Source: Burkholderia cepacia (GTDB taxonomy: Bacteria; Pseudomonadota; Gammaproteobacteria; Burkholderiales; Burkholderiaceae). Taken from it: a DNA stretch of 64,000 nucleotides. Shown in pieces: positions 25,323 through 33,128 of this stretch (within the stretch, counting starts at the first letter, position 1; every line of letters begins with the position of its first letter). The notes beneath the pieces were generated by a model. It made no database searches. It was given only the letters and a program-made list of their open reading frames with translations, and had not been told where the DNA came from. The translations under genes and the position numbers were made by a program. The stretch covers positions 2,480,001 through 2,544,000 of the forward strand of contig NZ_CP013444.1 in NCBI RefSeq assembly GCF_001718835.1. Direction: 5' to 3'.

Positions 25323-27505
25323 CGCGCGGCTCCCGGCGCGCGCACCTCGGCGCCCGCGCCGACCGTGCCGTCGTCGGGCGGGTTCTTCACCCAGCCGATC
25401 GTGTGCAGCTGCACGTCCTCCTCGACCTCCTGGTACGACAGCACCGCGAGTTCGGGCAGCACCGGCTGCAGGATCGTCTTCACGTAGCGGCGCGCGCCGA
25501 GCGCGACCATCACCGCGAGCCGCGCCGCGCCGTGCGGGCCGTTCGCGCCCGCGGCCTGCACGATCGCGCGCACCTGTTCGCAGATGTCCTGCTTCACCGC
25601 GCTCGACAGCGCGAGGAAATTGCCCTGCTTGGTGCGCATCACCGCGCTCTCGATGCGCTCCTGCAGGTTCTGCTCGAACAGCACGACGCGCAGCTGGCGC
25701 GCCGCGCCCGCGTGGCGGTCGGTGATCATCCGGCGCAGGTCGACGCGCACCAGCTCGACCAGCGCGACCACGTCGTCGGGCTCGTTCGGCGCCCACGTGA
25801 TCAGGCTCTCGAAAATCACGCGCAGGTTGCGGATCGGCACCTGCTCGGCGAGCAGCCGGCGCAGCACGTCGGTGACGCGCTGCAGCGGCACGAGCCGCGT
25901 CAGCTCGCCGACGAGTTCCGGGTGGTCGCGCCGCACGAGATGCACCAGCGCCTGCGTTTCCTGGATGCCGAGCAGCTCGTCCGCGTGCCGGCGCACGATC
26001 TGCTCGACGTGCGCGGCGAGCGCGGCTTCGCTCGTCAGCCATTTGGCGTCCGGCGCCGCGCCGTCGGGCTTGATCCACAGCGCGGTCGGGAACGGCCCGA
26101 ACGCCTCGGCCGGCTGGCGCTCCGCGCGCTCCGGCAGCGGCGACGCGCCGTCCCACAGCAGCCAGCCGGGCTTCAGCGCGCCGCTCGCGGCGAGCACGTC
26201 CTGCAGATAGATCCGGTACGTGCCGGCGGCCGCGCCTTCGTCGTCGTTCAGCGTGAGGCGCGGAAACACCGTGCCGACGTCCGCGTCGACGCGCGCCTTC
26301 GCGCTCGCCAGCGCCGTCTGCAGCTGCGCGAGGTTCAGGCTCGTGCGCAGGTCGTCGGACAGCGACACCGCGATCAGCGACGTGACGCCGGCCGCGTGCG
26401 CCGCCTTCGCCGGCTGCCCGTCGTCGGCCGCGCCGACGCGCCCCGCGACGTGTATCAGGTTGAAGCTCGGCGCGGCGGTCTTGCGCTTGAGCTGCGTGAA
26501 CGCGAACGCGCCGAGCCCGGCCGCGATCAGCGCGAACGACCATTTCGGGAAGCCGGGCACCACCAGAAAGCCGGCCAGCACGAGCGCCGCGATCAGGAGC
26601 GCGCGCGGATGCGCGCCGAGCTGTTCGCCCAGCTGCTCGCCGAGCTGGCGCTGCCGCGCATCGCGCGTCGCGACGCGCGTCGTCACGATGCCCGCCGCGA
26701 TCGACACGAGCAGCGACGGGATCTGCGACGCCATCCCGTCGCCGACCGTCAGGATCGCGTAGCGTTGCAGCGCGTCGCCGATGCCCATCCCGTGCATCAG
26801 CGTGCCCACCGCGATCCCCGCGACGATGTTGATGAACGCGATCACGAGCCCCGCGATCGCGTCGCCCTTGACGAACTTCATCGCGCCGTCCATCGCGCCA
26901 TGCATCTGCGATTCCTGCTCGAGCTTCTCGCGGCGCTCGCGCGCCTCGTCGGCGCTGATGATGCCCGCGCGCAGGTCCGCGTCGATGCTCATCTGCTTGC
27001 CCGGCATCGCGTCGAGCGAGAAGCGCGCGCCGACTTCGGCGACCCGCTCCGAACCCTTCGCGATCACGATGAACTGCACGACGGCGATCACGAGGAACAC
27101 GACGCCGCCCACGACGACGTTGTTGCCGACGACGAGCCGGCCGAACGCGTCGATCACGTGGCCGGCGTTCGCGTGCAGCAGGATCAGCTTGCACGACGCG
27201 ATGTTCAGCGCGAGCCGGAACAGCGTCGTAAACAGCAGCAGCGCCGGAAACGACGAGAAGCTGACCGCCGAAGGCACGTAGGTCGACACCGTCAGCAGCA
27301 CGACGCTCACCGCGAGATTCAGCGAGATCATCCCGTCGAGCGCGATCTGCGGCAGCGGCAGGATGAACAGCGCGACGACCGCGACGATGAACGCGGCGAG
27401 GAACAGGTCCGCGCGCGGCGACGCGCCGAGGCGACGACCGGACACGCCGCGGCCGGCGGAAAACATCCGCTGCCAGTCGCGGGGAAGCGCCTTCGGTTCT
27501 GCCAT
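25319..27505 (-). CDS. sctV: T3SS major export apparatus protein SctV (728 aa)
   Basis: FlhA/YscV/HrcV-family nonameric export gate. The N-terminal membrane half has about eight helices with the conserved ALLLFTTLFRLALNIASCKL and KGSERVAEVGARFSLDAMPG loop, a FHIPEP-type element; the cytoplasmic ring domain follows from about residue 340. First gene of the leftward T3SS operon, so the operon promoter should lie in the 269-base gap to 27774. Length is slightly above the usual 690-700. Confidence 0.96.
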   Translation of the reverse strand: MAEPKALPRDWQRMFSAGRGVSGRRLGASPRADLFLAAFIVAVVALFILPLPQIALDGMISLNLAVSVVLLTVSTYVPSAVSFSSFPALLLFTTLFRLALNIASCKLILLHANAGHVIDAFGRLVVGNNVVVGGVVFLVIAVVQFIVIAKGSERVAEVGARFSLDAMPGKQMSIDADLRAGIISADEARERREKLEQESQMHGAMDGAMKFVKGDAIAGLVIAFINIVAGIAVGTLMHGMGIGDALQRYAILTVGDGMASQIPSLLVSIAAGIVTTRVATRDARQRQLGEQLGEQLGAHPRALLIAALVLAGFLVVPGFPKWSFALIAAGLGAFAFTQLKRKTAAPSFNLIHVAGRVGAADDGQPAKAAHAAGVTSLIAVSLSDDLRTSLNLAQLQTALASAKARVDADVGTVFPRLTLNDDEGAAAGTYRIYLQDVLAASGALKPGWLLWDGASPLPERAERQPAEAFGPFPTALWIKPDGAAPDAKWLTSEAALAAHVEQIVRRHADELLGIQETQALVHLVRRDHPELVGELTRLVPLQRVTDVLRRLLAEQVPIRNLRVIFESLITWAPNEPDDVVALVELVRVDLRRMITDRHAGAARQLRVVLFEQNLQERIESAVMRTKQGNFLALSSAVKQDICEQVRAIVQAAGANGPHGAARLAVMVALGARRYVKTILQPVLPELAVLSYQEVEEDVQLHTIGWVKNPPDDGTVGAGAEVRAPGAAR

Positions 27506-27774
27506 CGTGTCGTCGCCCTCTCGGTATCGCGCGCGAACGGGGCAACCGCGGCCCCCCGCGCCGCGCGGTGCATTGAATGCGACGAGTGTAGCGATGCGGT
27601 ACCGCGGAAAAACGGACCCGCCTCGTAGCGTCGAAGGCGGTTTTTCAGGGACGGACGAATCGGACTACGAAACCCTCGCGGACGGCTCGAATGCGCGCGG
27701 CCGAAACCGCTCCCATCGCCGCCGGCATCCTGCTCGACGCCGATCCGCCGGCCTGCGCATCGCCGCGATCGATG

Positions 27775-28623
27775 CTACGCGCGCAGCCGGCGGGCCGCCA
27801 GATAGGCGAGCTGCGCGCGGTTCTGCACGTTGAAGAGCTTTTCGAGCGAGCGGATATGGTGACCGACCTTGTGCAGCGACGTGCGCAGCGCGCTCGCGAT
27901 CTCCTGGTCGGACAGCCCGTGCACGAGCCGGTCGAGCACCTGCTGTTGCTCGTCGCCGAGCGCGAAGCCGCGCATGCGCGCGATGCGCGCCTCGAGGAAC
28001 GGCAGCGCGACACGATGCACCGCGAGGCTGACCGACAGCGCGCCGCCGATCACGCGATCGTCGATCCATTCGGTGCCGTGCGTCTCCGATGTCACGTTCA
28101 CCGCGACCCGCAGGTCGAGGCGCGGCGCCGACAGGCCGAACAGCACGCCGCTGTTCATCGCGTGCGCACGCAGATGGCCGGCGAGCGCCAGCATCTTGCG
28201 GTCGCCGCTGCCCTGCGCGGCCGCCTCGATCTCGCCGAGCTGCCACGCGACCGGAAAGCCGCTCTGCCGCACCTGCGCGAACCGCGGGTCGCTCTCGTAG
28301 AGCATGCCTTCGAAAAACGGCTGCATGAACGTCGCGGGGGCGAGGTCGCGAAGCAGGTGCGCGCACAGGATGCGCCGCCCGATCATTTCGAACGCGCCGT
28401 AACCGAGCGTGCTGAAACCGATTTGCCGCAAGCGCGCATGGCATAACGCGAAATCGAATGCGCCCGGGTCGGATTTACCGGACGCCGATTGAACGACGGT
28501 AAAAACCTCCCGGCTCGCCGCCTGCCATTCGGCCGAACCGGCGAAGGCGGCCGCCAGGTCGGCCTGCGAAAACCACTCGACGCGTGGTGCGCCGTCAGCA
28601 TATGTCATGAGGAGCCCGCCCAT
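27775..28623 (-). CDS. LuxR-type transcriptional regulator, autoinducer-domain type (282 aa)
   Basis: N-terminal autoinducer-binding-like domain (about 20-190), keeping the Asp-Pro pair (YESDPRF) and Trp (VAWQL) usual in acyl-homoserine-lactone receptors, then a C-terminal LuxR helix-turn-helix (LSDQEIASALRTSLHKVGHH). No luxI homologue is in the window, so it is a LuxR solo. It follows the T3SS operon promoter region and is divergent from a second LuxR-type gene, making it a candidate T3SS regulator by position only. The start is uncertain: Met at 28608 is the alternative, and neither has a strong ribosome site. Confidence 0.85.
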   Translation of the reverse strand: MGGLLMTYADGAPRVEWFSQADLAAAFAGSAEWQAASREVFTVVQSASGKSDPGAFDFALCHARLRQIGFSTLGYGAFEMIGRRILCAHLLRDLAPATFMQPFFEGMLYESDPRFAQVRQSGFPVAWQLGEIEAAAQGSGDRKMLALAGHLRAHAMNSGVLFGLSAPRLDLRVAVNVTSETHGTEWIDDRVIGGALSVSLAVHRVALPFLEARIARMRGFALGDEQQQVLDRLVHGLSDQEIASALRTSLHKVGHHIRSLEKLFNVQNRAQLAYLAARRLRA

Positions 28624-28742
28624 TTTCTCAATGTTGTGAATCCAGCAGCCCCGTCACGACTTGGTCTTTTCTTTATGGTTTCTTTACGATCCGTCTTCGC
28701 GCCTCTGCATGAAATATTCGACGCGATTAGTATTACGGCATA

Positions 28743-28771
28743 TTACGCGTACACAGGCGTTTTTGTACAAT
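28743..28771 (+). promoter_or_regulatory. Candidate promoter for the rightward LuxR gene
   Basis: An AT-rich divergent gap holds TACAAT at 28766-28771 as a good -10 element, with the weak -35 TTACGC 17 bases upstream at 28743-28748. Transcription would begin about 30 bases before the ATG at 28807. Inferred from sequence only. Confidence 0.4.
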
Positions 28772-28806
28772 GCCCCCGCGCTGAATCGGGATGTCGATCG
28801 GCGCCC

Positions 28807-29802
28807 ATGAACAACAATGCTTCGATCGCAATGCCGCGACCGGCCATTCACGATGCGGCCGCCGCGGCGGTGCGCGTCGATTCCGAGGGATGGCACATGT
28901 CCGACATTGCATTGCATGAAGAAGCGGTCGCCCCACAATTTCCATTGCCGTCAGGCGACCTGGCGTGCCGCGACGGCGCGCAGCGCCCCCGCCCCGTGCA
29001 GGTCGTCTGGTGCGACGACGTGAAGCGCGGCGACGTCACGCAGCCGCACGCGCCGAAACTCGGCGTCGCCGATACGCTCGCGCACGCGCAGAGCACGGCC
29101 GAGCGCAGCCGGATCGTCGCAAGCCTGCTGCACCTGACGGGTTTCTCGACATTCGCGTACTTCGCGCTCGAATTCGCGCACGAGCGCGTCGAAAGTCTTT
29201 ACCTGCACGAAGCATTCACACCGTCCACCTATCGCGGCGACTATGTGCGCCACCACCATCACGACGTCGATCCGCGCACGCTCGGCGCACGCGTGTGCAA
29301 CATGCCGATCGTGTGGGACCTGCAGCAACTGCGCCGCCAGCACCGGCAACGCGTCGACGGCGCGAGCGTGCCGTCCGGCGCGCTCGACGGCTTCCTGCAG
29401 ACGATGCAGGACGACGGGATGTGCAGCGGCATCATGTATTCGATGGCCGTGCCCGGCACGCGGCTGCATGCGTTCATGAGCTTCACCGCGCCGCGCCGCA
29501 CGCGCGAATGGATCACGCCGGCGACGATCGAGCAGGCGCTGTCGATCGGGCTGTCGGTGCACAAGTTCGCGTCGCCGCAGCTGATCTCGACGTCGCGCGA
29601 GCGCGCGGTGAACGGGCTCACGCCGTTCGAGCAGGAACTGCTGCTCGGCATCGCCGAAGGCGCATCCGACAAGGAGATCGGCCGGCGCCTCGACACCAGC
29701 GCGCACAACGTCGACTATCACCTGCGCAAGCTGCGCAAGCGCTTCGGCGTCGCGAACCGGATCCAGCTCACGTACCTGACGTCGAAGCTCGAATTGATCT
29801 GA
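28807..29802 (+). CDS. LuxR-type transcriptional regulator, autoinducer-domain type (331 aa)
   Basis: Paralogue-like partner of the leftward LuxR gene. About 100 N-terminal residues precede the autoinducer-binding-like domain, which retains HDVDPR and IVWDL (Asp-Pro and Trp). The C-terminal helix-turn-helix reads LTPFEQELLLGIAEGASDKE followed by IGRRLDTSAHNVDYHLRKL. The start MNNNASIAMPRP at 28807 is chosen because it lies just after a good -10 element; the open frame continues upstream to 28489 without support. No cognate synthase nearby. The extended N-terminus is unusual for the family. Confidence 0.85.
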   Translation: MNNNASIAMPRPAIHDAAAAAVRVDSEGWHMSDIALHEEAVAPQFPLPSGDLACRDGAQRPRPVQVVWCDDVKRGDVTQPHAPKLGVADTLAHAQSTAERSRIVASLLHLTGFSTFAYFALEFAHERVESLYLHEAFTPSTYRGDYVRHHHHDVDPRTLGARVCNMPIVWDLQQLRRQHRQRVDGASVPSGALDGFLQTMQDDGMCSGIMYSMAVPGTRLHAFMSFTAPRRTREWITPATIEQALSIGLSVHKFASPQLISTSRERAVNGLTPFEQELLLGIAEGASDKEIGRRLDTSAHNVDYHLRKLRKRFGVANRIQLTYLTSKLELI

Positions 29803-29815
29803 GCCGGATGCGGCG

Positions 29816-31462
29816 TTACCTGAGCAGCGTCATCTGCACCACCTTGACGATCACGAGACCGACCGCGATCACGAGATAGCCGCGCAGCACGGCCATCCAG
29901 ACTCGCGTTGCAACCGTCATGTTCTGCGGCTCGAGCGTATCGAGCGGCGGCATGCGCCACGTGTCGCGCAGCGTGCGATCGATGGCCGGTTCGACCACGC
30001 GCTTGTTGCGGCGGATCAATACCGTCGCGATATAGCCCGTGATCGCGAGCACGGTGCCGCCGACCAGCACGTCGACGATCGCTTCGCCGCTGATGTCCGG
30101 ATACATCACCGACGCCGTGAGGATGATCGACAGCAGCACGAGCACCCAGATCACCGCACCGGTGAACACGTTGAGCTTCGTCGAGTTGACCCACGGGCCG
30201 AGCACCTGGCGGTCGTTGCACAGCACCAGCAGGAACACCGTCGCGCTCGGCAGCAGCACGCCCGCGAGCGTCTGCACCGCTTCCGTCAGCAGGCCGAGCG
30301 GGCTGCCCGGAATCAGCACGAGCGTGGCCGCGGCCGCGACGATGCCGAAATACACGAGATAGAAACCCTTCGCATCGGACACGCCGCGGTGCAGCGAGTG
30401 GCGGATCTTGAACACGTCGCCGATTGCATAGGCCGTCGACAGCGACACGGCCGCGGCGCCGATGATGCACGCGTCGAGCAGCGCCACCGCGAACAGCGTT
30501 GCGCTCGTGCGGCCCGCATACTTCTCGAGACCCGCGATGATGCCGCCCGCGTCGGTGAAGTTGCCGGCTTCCGGATGCCCGTTGAACAGCGCGGCGCTGA
30601 AGCCGATCATCGCGACCGCACCGATCAGCACGAACACGATGCCGATCCACAGGTCGGCCTTTTCATACTTCATGAAGCGCGGCGTGATGCGCTTGTCGAT
30701 CACGTAGCTCTGCTGGAAGAACAGTTGCCACGGCGCGACGGTCGTGCCGACGATGCCGATCACGAGCAGCATCACGTCCGACAGCTTCGCGTGCGCGGGC
30801 CAGTTCGGCACGAAGAAATCGCGCGTCATCTGCGCGGCGGGCGGATGGATCGACACGAGCACCGGCACGAGCAGCAGGCTCAGCACGCACAGCCCGATCG
30901 CGAACCGCTCGAAGCGCCTGAAATCCCCGGTACTCACCGCGGCCATGGTCAGCGCCGCGGCCACGCACACGCCGGCAACCTTCGGCAGCCCGAAGAAATC
31001 GAGTACGAACGTGATGCCGATGAACTCGGTGACGATGGTGAGCGCATTGAGCAGGAACAGGTCGATCACGCTGAACGCGCCCCAGAACTTGCCGAAGCGC
31101 TCGAAGATCAGCCGCGCATGGCCGACGCCCGTCACCGCGCCGAGGCGCAGCACCATTTCCTGGTTCACGTACAGCACAGGTACGAGCAGCAGCAGCGTCC
31201 ACAGCAGCGTCGTGCCGTAGTTCTGGCCGGCCTGCGTGTAGGTCCCGAATGCGCCGGCGTCGTTGTCGCCCACCATCACGATGAGGCCCGGGCCGATGAT
31301 CGCGAGCAGCGTGCGCAGGCGCGCCCACCACGAGCCGCGCGTGCCGGTGTCGTGATGCGCGATCGTACCGAGCGCACCGCGGATGTCGCCCAGGTGGGCA
31401 TCGTCGAGCACGGCGCTGCGTTCGACGGCGATCGGTGGAGAAACGTTGGATGGCGTGGACAT
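29816..31462 (-). CDS. Nramp-family divalent cation transporter with atypical metal-site motifs (548 aa)
   Basis: Polytopic inner-membrane protein with about eleven hydrophobic helices and the Nramp/SLC11 layout. In TM1 the usual DPGN is replaced by GDNDAGAFGTYTQAG, and in TM6 the usual MPH motif reads GTTVAPWQLFFQQS, with Ala in place of the metal-binding Met. Such changes mark Nramp-related groups whose substrate need not be Mn2+ or Fe2+; Mg2+ transport is known in one. Start at 31462 is chosen for GGA nine bases before it; an ATG at 31483 is possible. It converges with the luxR gene and is preceded by two small ORFs on the same strand. Substrate not predictable from sequence. Confidence 0.8.
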   Translation of the reverse strand: MSTPSNVSPPIAVERSAVLDDAHLGDIRGALGTIAHHDTGTRGSWWARLRTLLAIIGPGLIVMVGDNDAGAFGTYTQAGQNYGTTLLWTLLLLVPVLYVNQEMVLRLGAVTGVGHARLIFERFGKFWGAFSVIDLFLLNALTIVTEFIGITFVLDFFGLPKVAGVCVAAALTMAAVSTGDFRRFERFAIGLCVLSLLLVPVLVSIHPPAAQMTRDFFVPNWPAHAKLSDVMLLVIGIVGTTVAPWQLFFQQSYVIDKRITPRFMKYEKADLWIGIVFVLIGAVAMIGFSAALFNGHPEAGNFTDAGGIIAGLEKYAGRTSATLFAVALLDACIIGAAAVSLSTAYAIGDVFKIRHSLHRGVSDAKGFYLVYFGIVAAAATLVLIPGSPLGLLTEAVQTLAGVLLPSATVFLLVLCNDRQVLGPWVNSTKLNVFTGAVIWVLVLLSIILTASVMYPDISGEAIVDVLVGGTVLAITGYIATVLIRRNKRVVEPAIDRTLRDTWRMPPLDTLEPQNMTVATRVWMAVLRGYLVIAVGLVIVKVVQMTLLR

Positions 31463-31574
31463 GATGTGTTCCGTACGGCTCATGGTTATCTGTCAAGCGT
31501 GCAACCTTGGCATGAGCCGCAGCTGCGTGGCGGCAGCCGCGCGTGCGCATGCCGAGACGCGCTCGGCGCTTCTT

Positions 31575-31712
31575 TCAGTGGATCAACGATTTCAGCCGGT
31601 TCAACAGGCGGACGAATACCGGCTGATGGGTATCGAGCGACAGCATCGCGTCGTAGTTCGAACGCGATTCCGTGACGTGCGGGAGATTCGACAGCAGAAG
31701 GCCGAAGTTCAT
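31575..31712 (-). CDS. Small ORF upstream of the Nramp-like gene (45 aa)
   Basis: ATG at 31712 with GGAG eight bases upstream begins a 45-residue product starting MNFGLLLSNLPHVTESRSNY and ending LLNRLKSLIH. It ends 112 bases before the transporter start, on the same strand. No family was recognised; the C-terminal part may form an amphipathic helix. Position suggests a leader or accessory small protein of the transporter. Confidence 0.5.
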   Translation of the reverse strand: MNFGLLLSNLPHVTESRSNYDAMLSLDTHQPVFVRLLNRLKSLIH

Positions 31713-31795
31713 GGTCTGGCTCCGTGCGGCGACGGCAGGCGTGCCGGCCGCGTGGTGGGCGCGGGGCCAGTCCGGGGCCTGAACGACGTGTCAGG

Positions 31796-31882
31796 CTAGT
31801 CGGCCGGATTGTCCCTGCGACCCGGGTTCAAAAGGGTCTGTGCTTGCAACGGGCATAAGGGACAACTGTCACTGTCGTTCAT
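31796..31882 (-). CDS. Small cysteine-containing ORF (28 aa) upstream of the Nramp-like gene
   Basis: ATG at 31882 with a good AGGAG upstream encodes a peptide starting MNDSDSCPLCPLQAQTLLNP, with a C-x-x-C pair. It is the first of two small frames in line before the Nramp-like gene. No homologue is recalled. It could be a metal-sensing leader peptide or a small protein; being so short, it may also be chance despite the ribosome site. Confidence 0.4.
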   Translation of the reverse strand: MNDSDSCPLCPLQAQTLLNPGRRDNPAD

Positions 31883-32287
31883 GGCGGCTCCTGTGCGGTG
31901 TTCCGGAGAACACGGTTGACCGCCGTCCTGCATGCGGGACACCGCGTGCGCATGCCTGCGAAAGGCGTGCGCGAGCGCGGCCGCCTGCCAGGCGGCGGTG
32001 AAACCAGATAGCGCATGCGCGACGGCATCACGCGTTACTGGCGCGAATCAGGGTGCACGTAGGAATTTGCTGCGGAATACTGCTGCGCGCACCGTTTGCC
32101 CGGGGGACAAACGGCGGCTTCGATGAGGCGCGGACGTCGGTCGCTCAGGCGGAAATTTCGTTCGAAGATCGACTACTGCAGGCGTCCAAGGCGGCGGCCC
32201 CAAGAGTGAAGATGCCGGATTCTATGGACGGCCCGAAAGTGAAGTCAACCCCTGGAATCCCCGTTATCGGAAAAATATTTCCGGGGC

Positions 32288-32338
32288 TCGGGCGCTGAAA
32301 GACTCGCCCTCGAAATCGCGCGCCCGAACCTTTCAGCG
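32288..32338. other. Overlapping inverted repeats forming alternative stems
   Basis: CGCTGAAAG at 32293-32301 can pair with CTTTCAGCG at 32330-32338, while TCGGGCGC at 32288-32295 can pair with GCGCCCGA at 32320-32327. The two left arms share three bases and the arms interleave, so the stems either compete or form a pseudoknot. It may be an RNA switch or a terminator; no transcript assignment is possible. Confidence 0.4.
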
Positions 32339-32536
32339 TAGGCGCGAATGCTTCCCGGCCGATGCGCAGGCGCAACGGCGCCGGGCAACCGCGCGGGTGG
32401 CTCGCACGCGTTGAAACGACCCTTGCCCGCCGCCGCGACGTGCGCGCAACGCATGCAAGCTTTTGTGCGATTTTTACTTGCGCTGCAGCAAACGACGCGA
32501 ATACAATCCGCCGCAATTCATCACGGGAGTCCCTTC

Positions 32537-32599
32537 GTGGACACATGCTCTAGTTGCAGTTCGATGCCGGTCCAGGCCGGCCAAGCCATCGCGAGATAG
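32537..32599 (+). CDS. Possible 20-aa cysteine-rich small ORF
   Basis: GTG at 32537 with GGGAG eight bases upstream opens a 20-codon frame that reads (M)DTCSSCSSMPVQAGQAIAR and ends at TAG. The C-x-x-C motif and ribosome site are suggestive, but the length makes chance quite possible. Confidence 0.25.
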   Translation: MDTCSSCSSMPVQAGQAIAR

Positions 32600-32788
32600 C
32601 CGGCAGACGCATGTCTTACGCCGCTAGCTCGCATTCGTCGGGTTAGCGCGCTTCCTCCCGGGCCGGCCATCGCCGGTTCGTCCGTTGCACGCTCCGTCAA
32701 GTTTCAAACGCCGATCGCAGGCCGCACCGCGCGCGCCCGGGATCCATCACGTCGTCCGGCCTTCGCCGGACCGGACGGAGGCAGCGTC

Positions 32789-33058
32789 ATGTTTCTTCAA
32801 TCGTTCTCGGTCAGGCTCAAGCGATACGTGCACGTCGCTTGCAATCGCTCGCTCGTCTCGGCGCTGTCGCCGCTCGCGCACGCCGCCAGCAATTGGCGCG
32901 GCGCCGCGCTCGCGGACGCGCTGCTCCCGGCCCGCGCATCCGACTGCGTCGTGCTCGGCGGCATGGCCGCCGCCGTGGCGATGGTCGCGCTGCTGTGCTC
33001 GGCCGCGCCGCGCCTCGGCTTCGCGCAGGTGTGGCGCATCGGCGGCTGGCTGCCGTAA
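32789..33058 (+). CDS. Hypothetical small membrane protein upstream of porin (89 aa)
   Basis: ATG at 32789 is preceded by GGAGG eight bases upstream. The product is basic at its start (MFLQSFSVRLKRYVHVACNR) and has one hydrophobic segment around residues 53-72 (CVVLGGMAAAVAMVALLCSA), so it is probably a single-pass membrane protein. It ends 70 bases before the porin gene on the same strand and may be co-transcribed with it. No known family recognised. Confidence 0.55.
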   Translation: MFLQSFSVRLKRYVHVACNRSLVSALSPLAHAASNWRGAALADALLPARASDCVVLGGMAAAVAMVALLCSAAPRLGFAQVWRIGGWLP

Positions 33059-33128
33059 GCGCATCGCCTCGCTCGCGTCACCGGTTCATTCCATTAGCCA
33101 AACTAATCAATCATTCAATGAGACTCGC

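Larger units (their letters stand above)
31883..32788. other. Sparse 0.9-kb intergenic region
   Basis: No convincing full-length gene is seen on either strand. It contains the competing stem structure at 32288-32338, a possible 20-residue frame at 32537-32599, and the upstream regions for the Nramp-side small ORFs on the left and the 89-residue ORF on the right. Open frames of 81 and 133 codons here overlap each other on opposite strands and look like chance in GC-rich DNA. Confidence 0.5.

Noticed and set aside
22579..25725. Very long plus-strand open frame (over 1,000 codons) opposite sctD-sctC-sctS
   Set aside because: It is the antisense of well-supported secretion genes; its product is Arg/Ala/His-rich low complexity with no domain, as expected from high-GC antisense frames.
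27541..27660. Possible hrp/PIP-box-like TTCG pair upstream of sctV
   Set aside because: The TTCG repeats are 20 bases apart instead of the 15-16 of known boxes, so the match is not supported.
31483..31900. Known Mn2+ or Mg2+ riboswitch before the Nramp-like gene
   Set aside because: No yybP-ykoY or M-box conserved segments could be found by reading; only the small ORFs are reported.
32053..32546. Open frames of 81 (+) and 133 (-) codons in the gap before the porin
   Set aside because: They overlap on opposite strands, have no good ribosome sites and give no domain; treated as chance.
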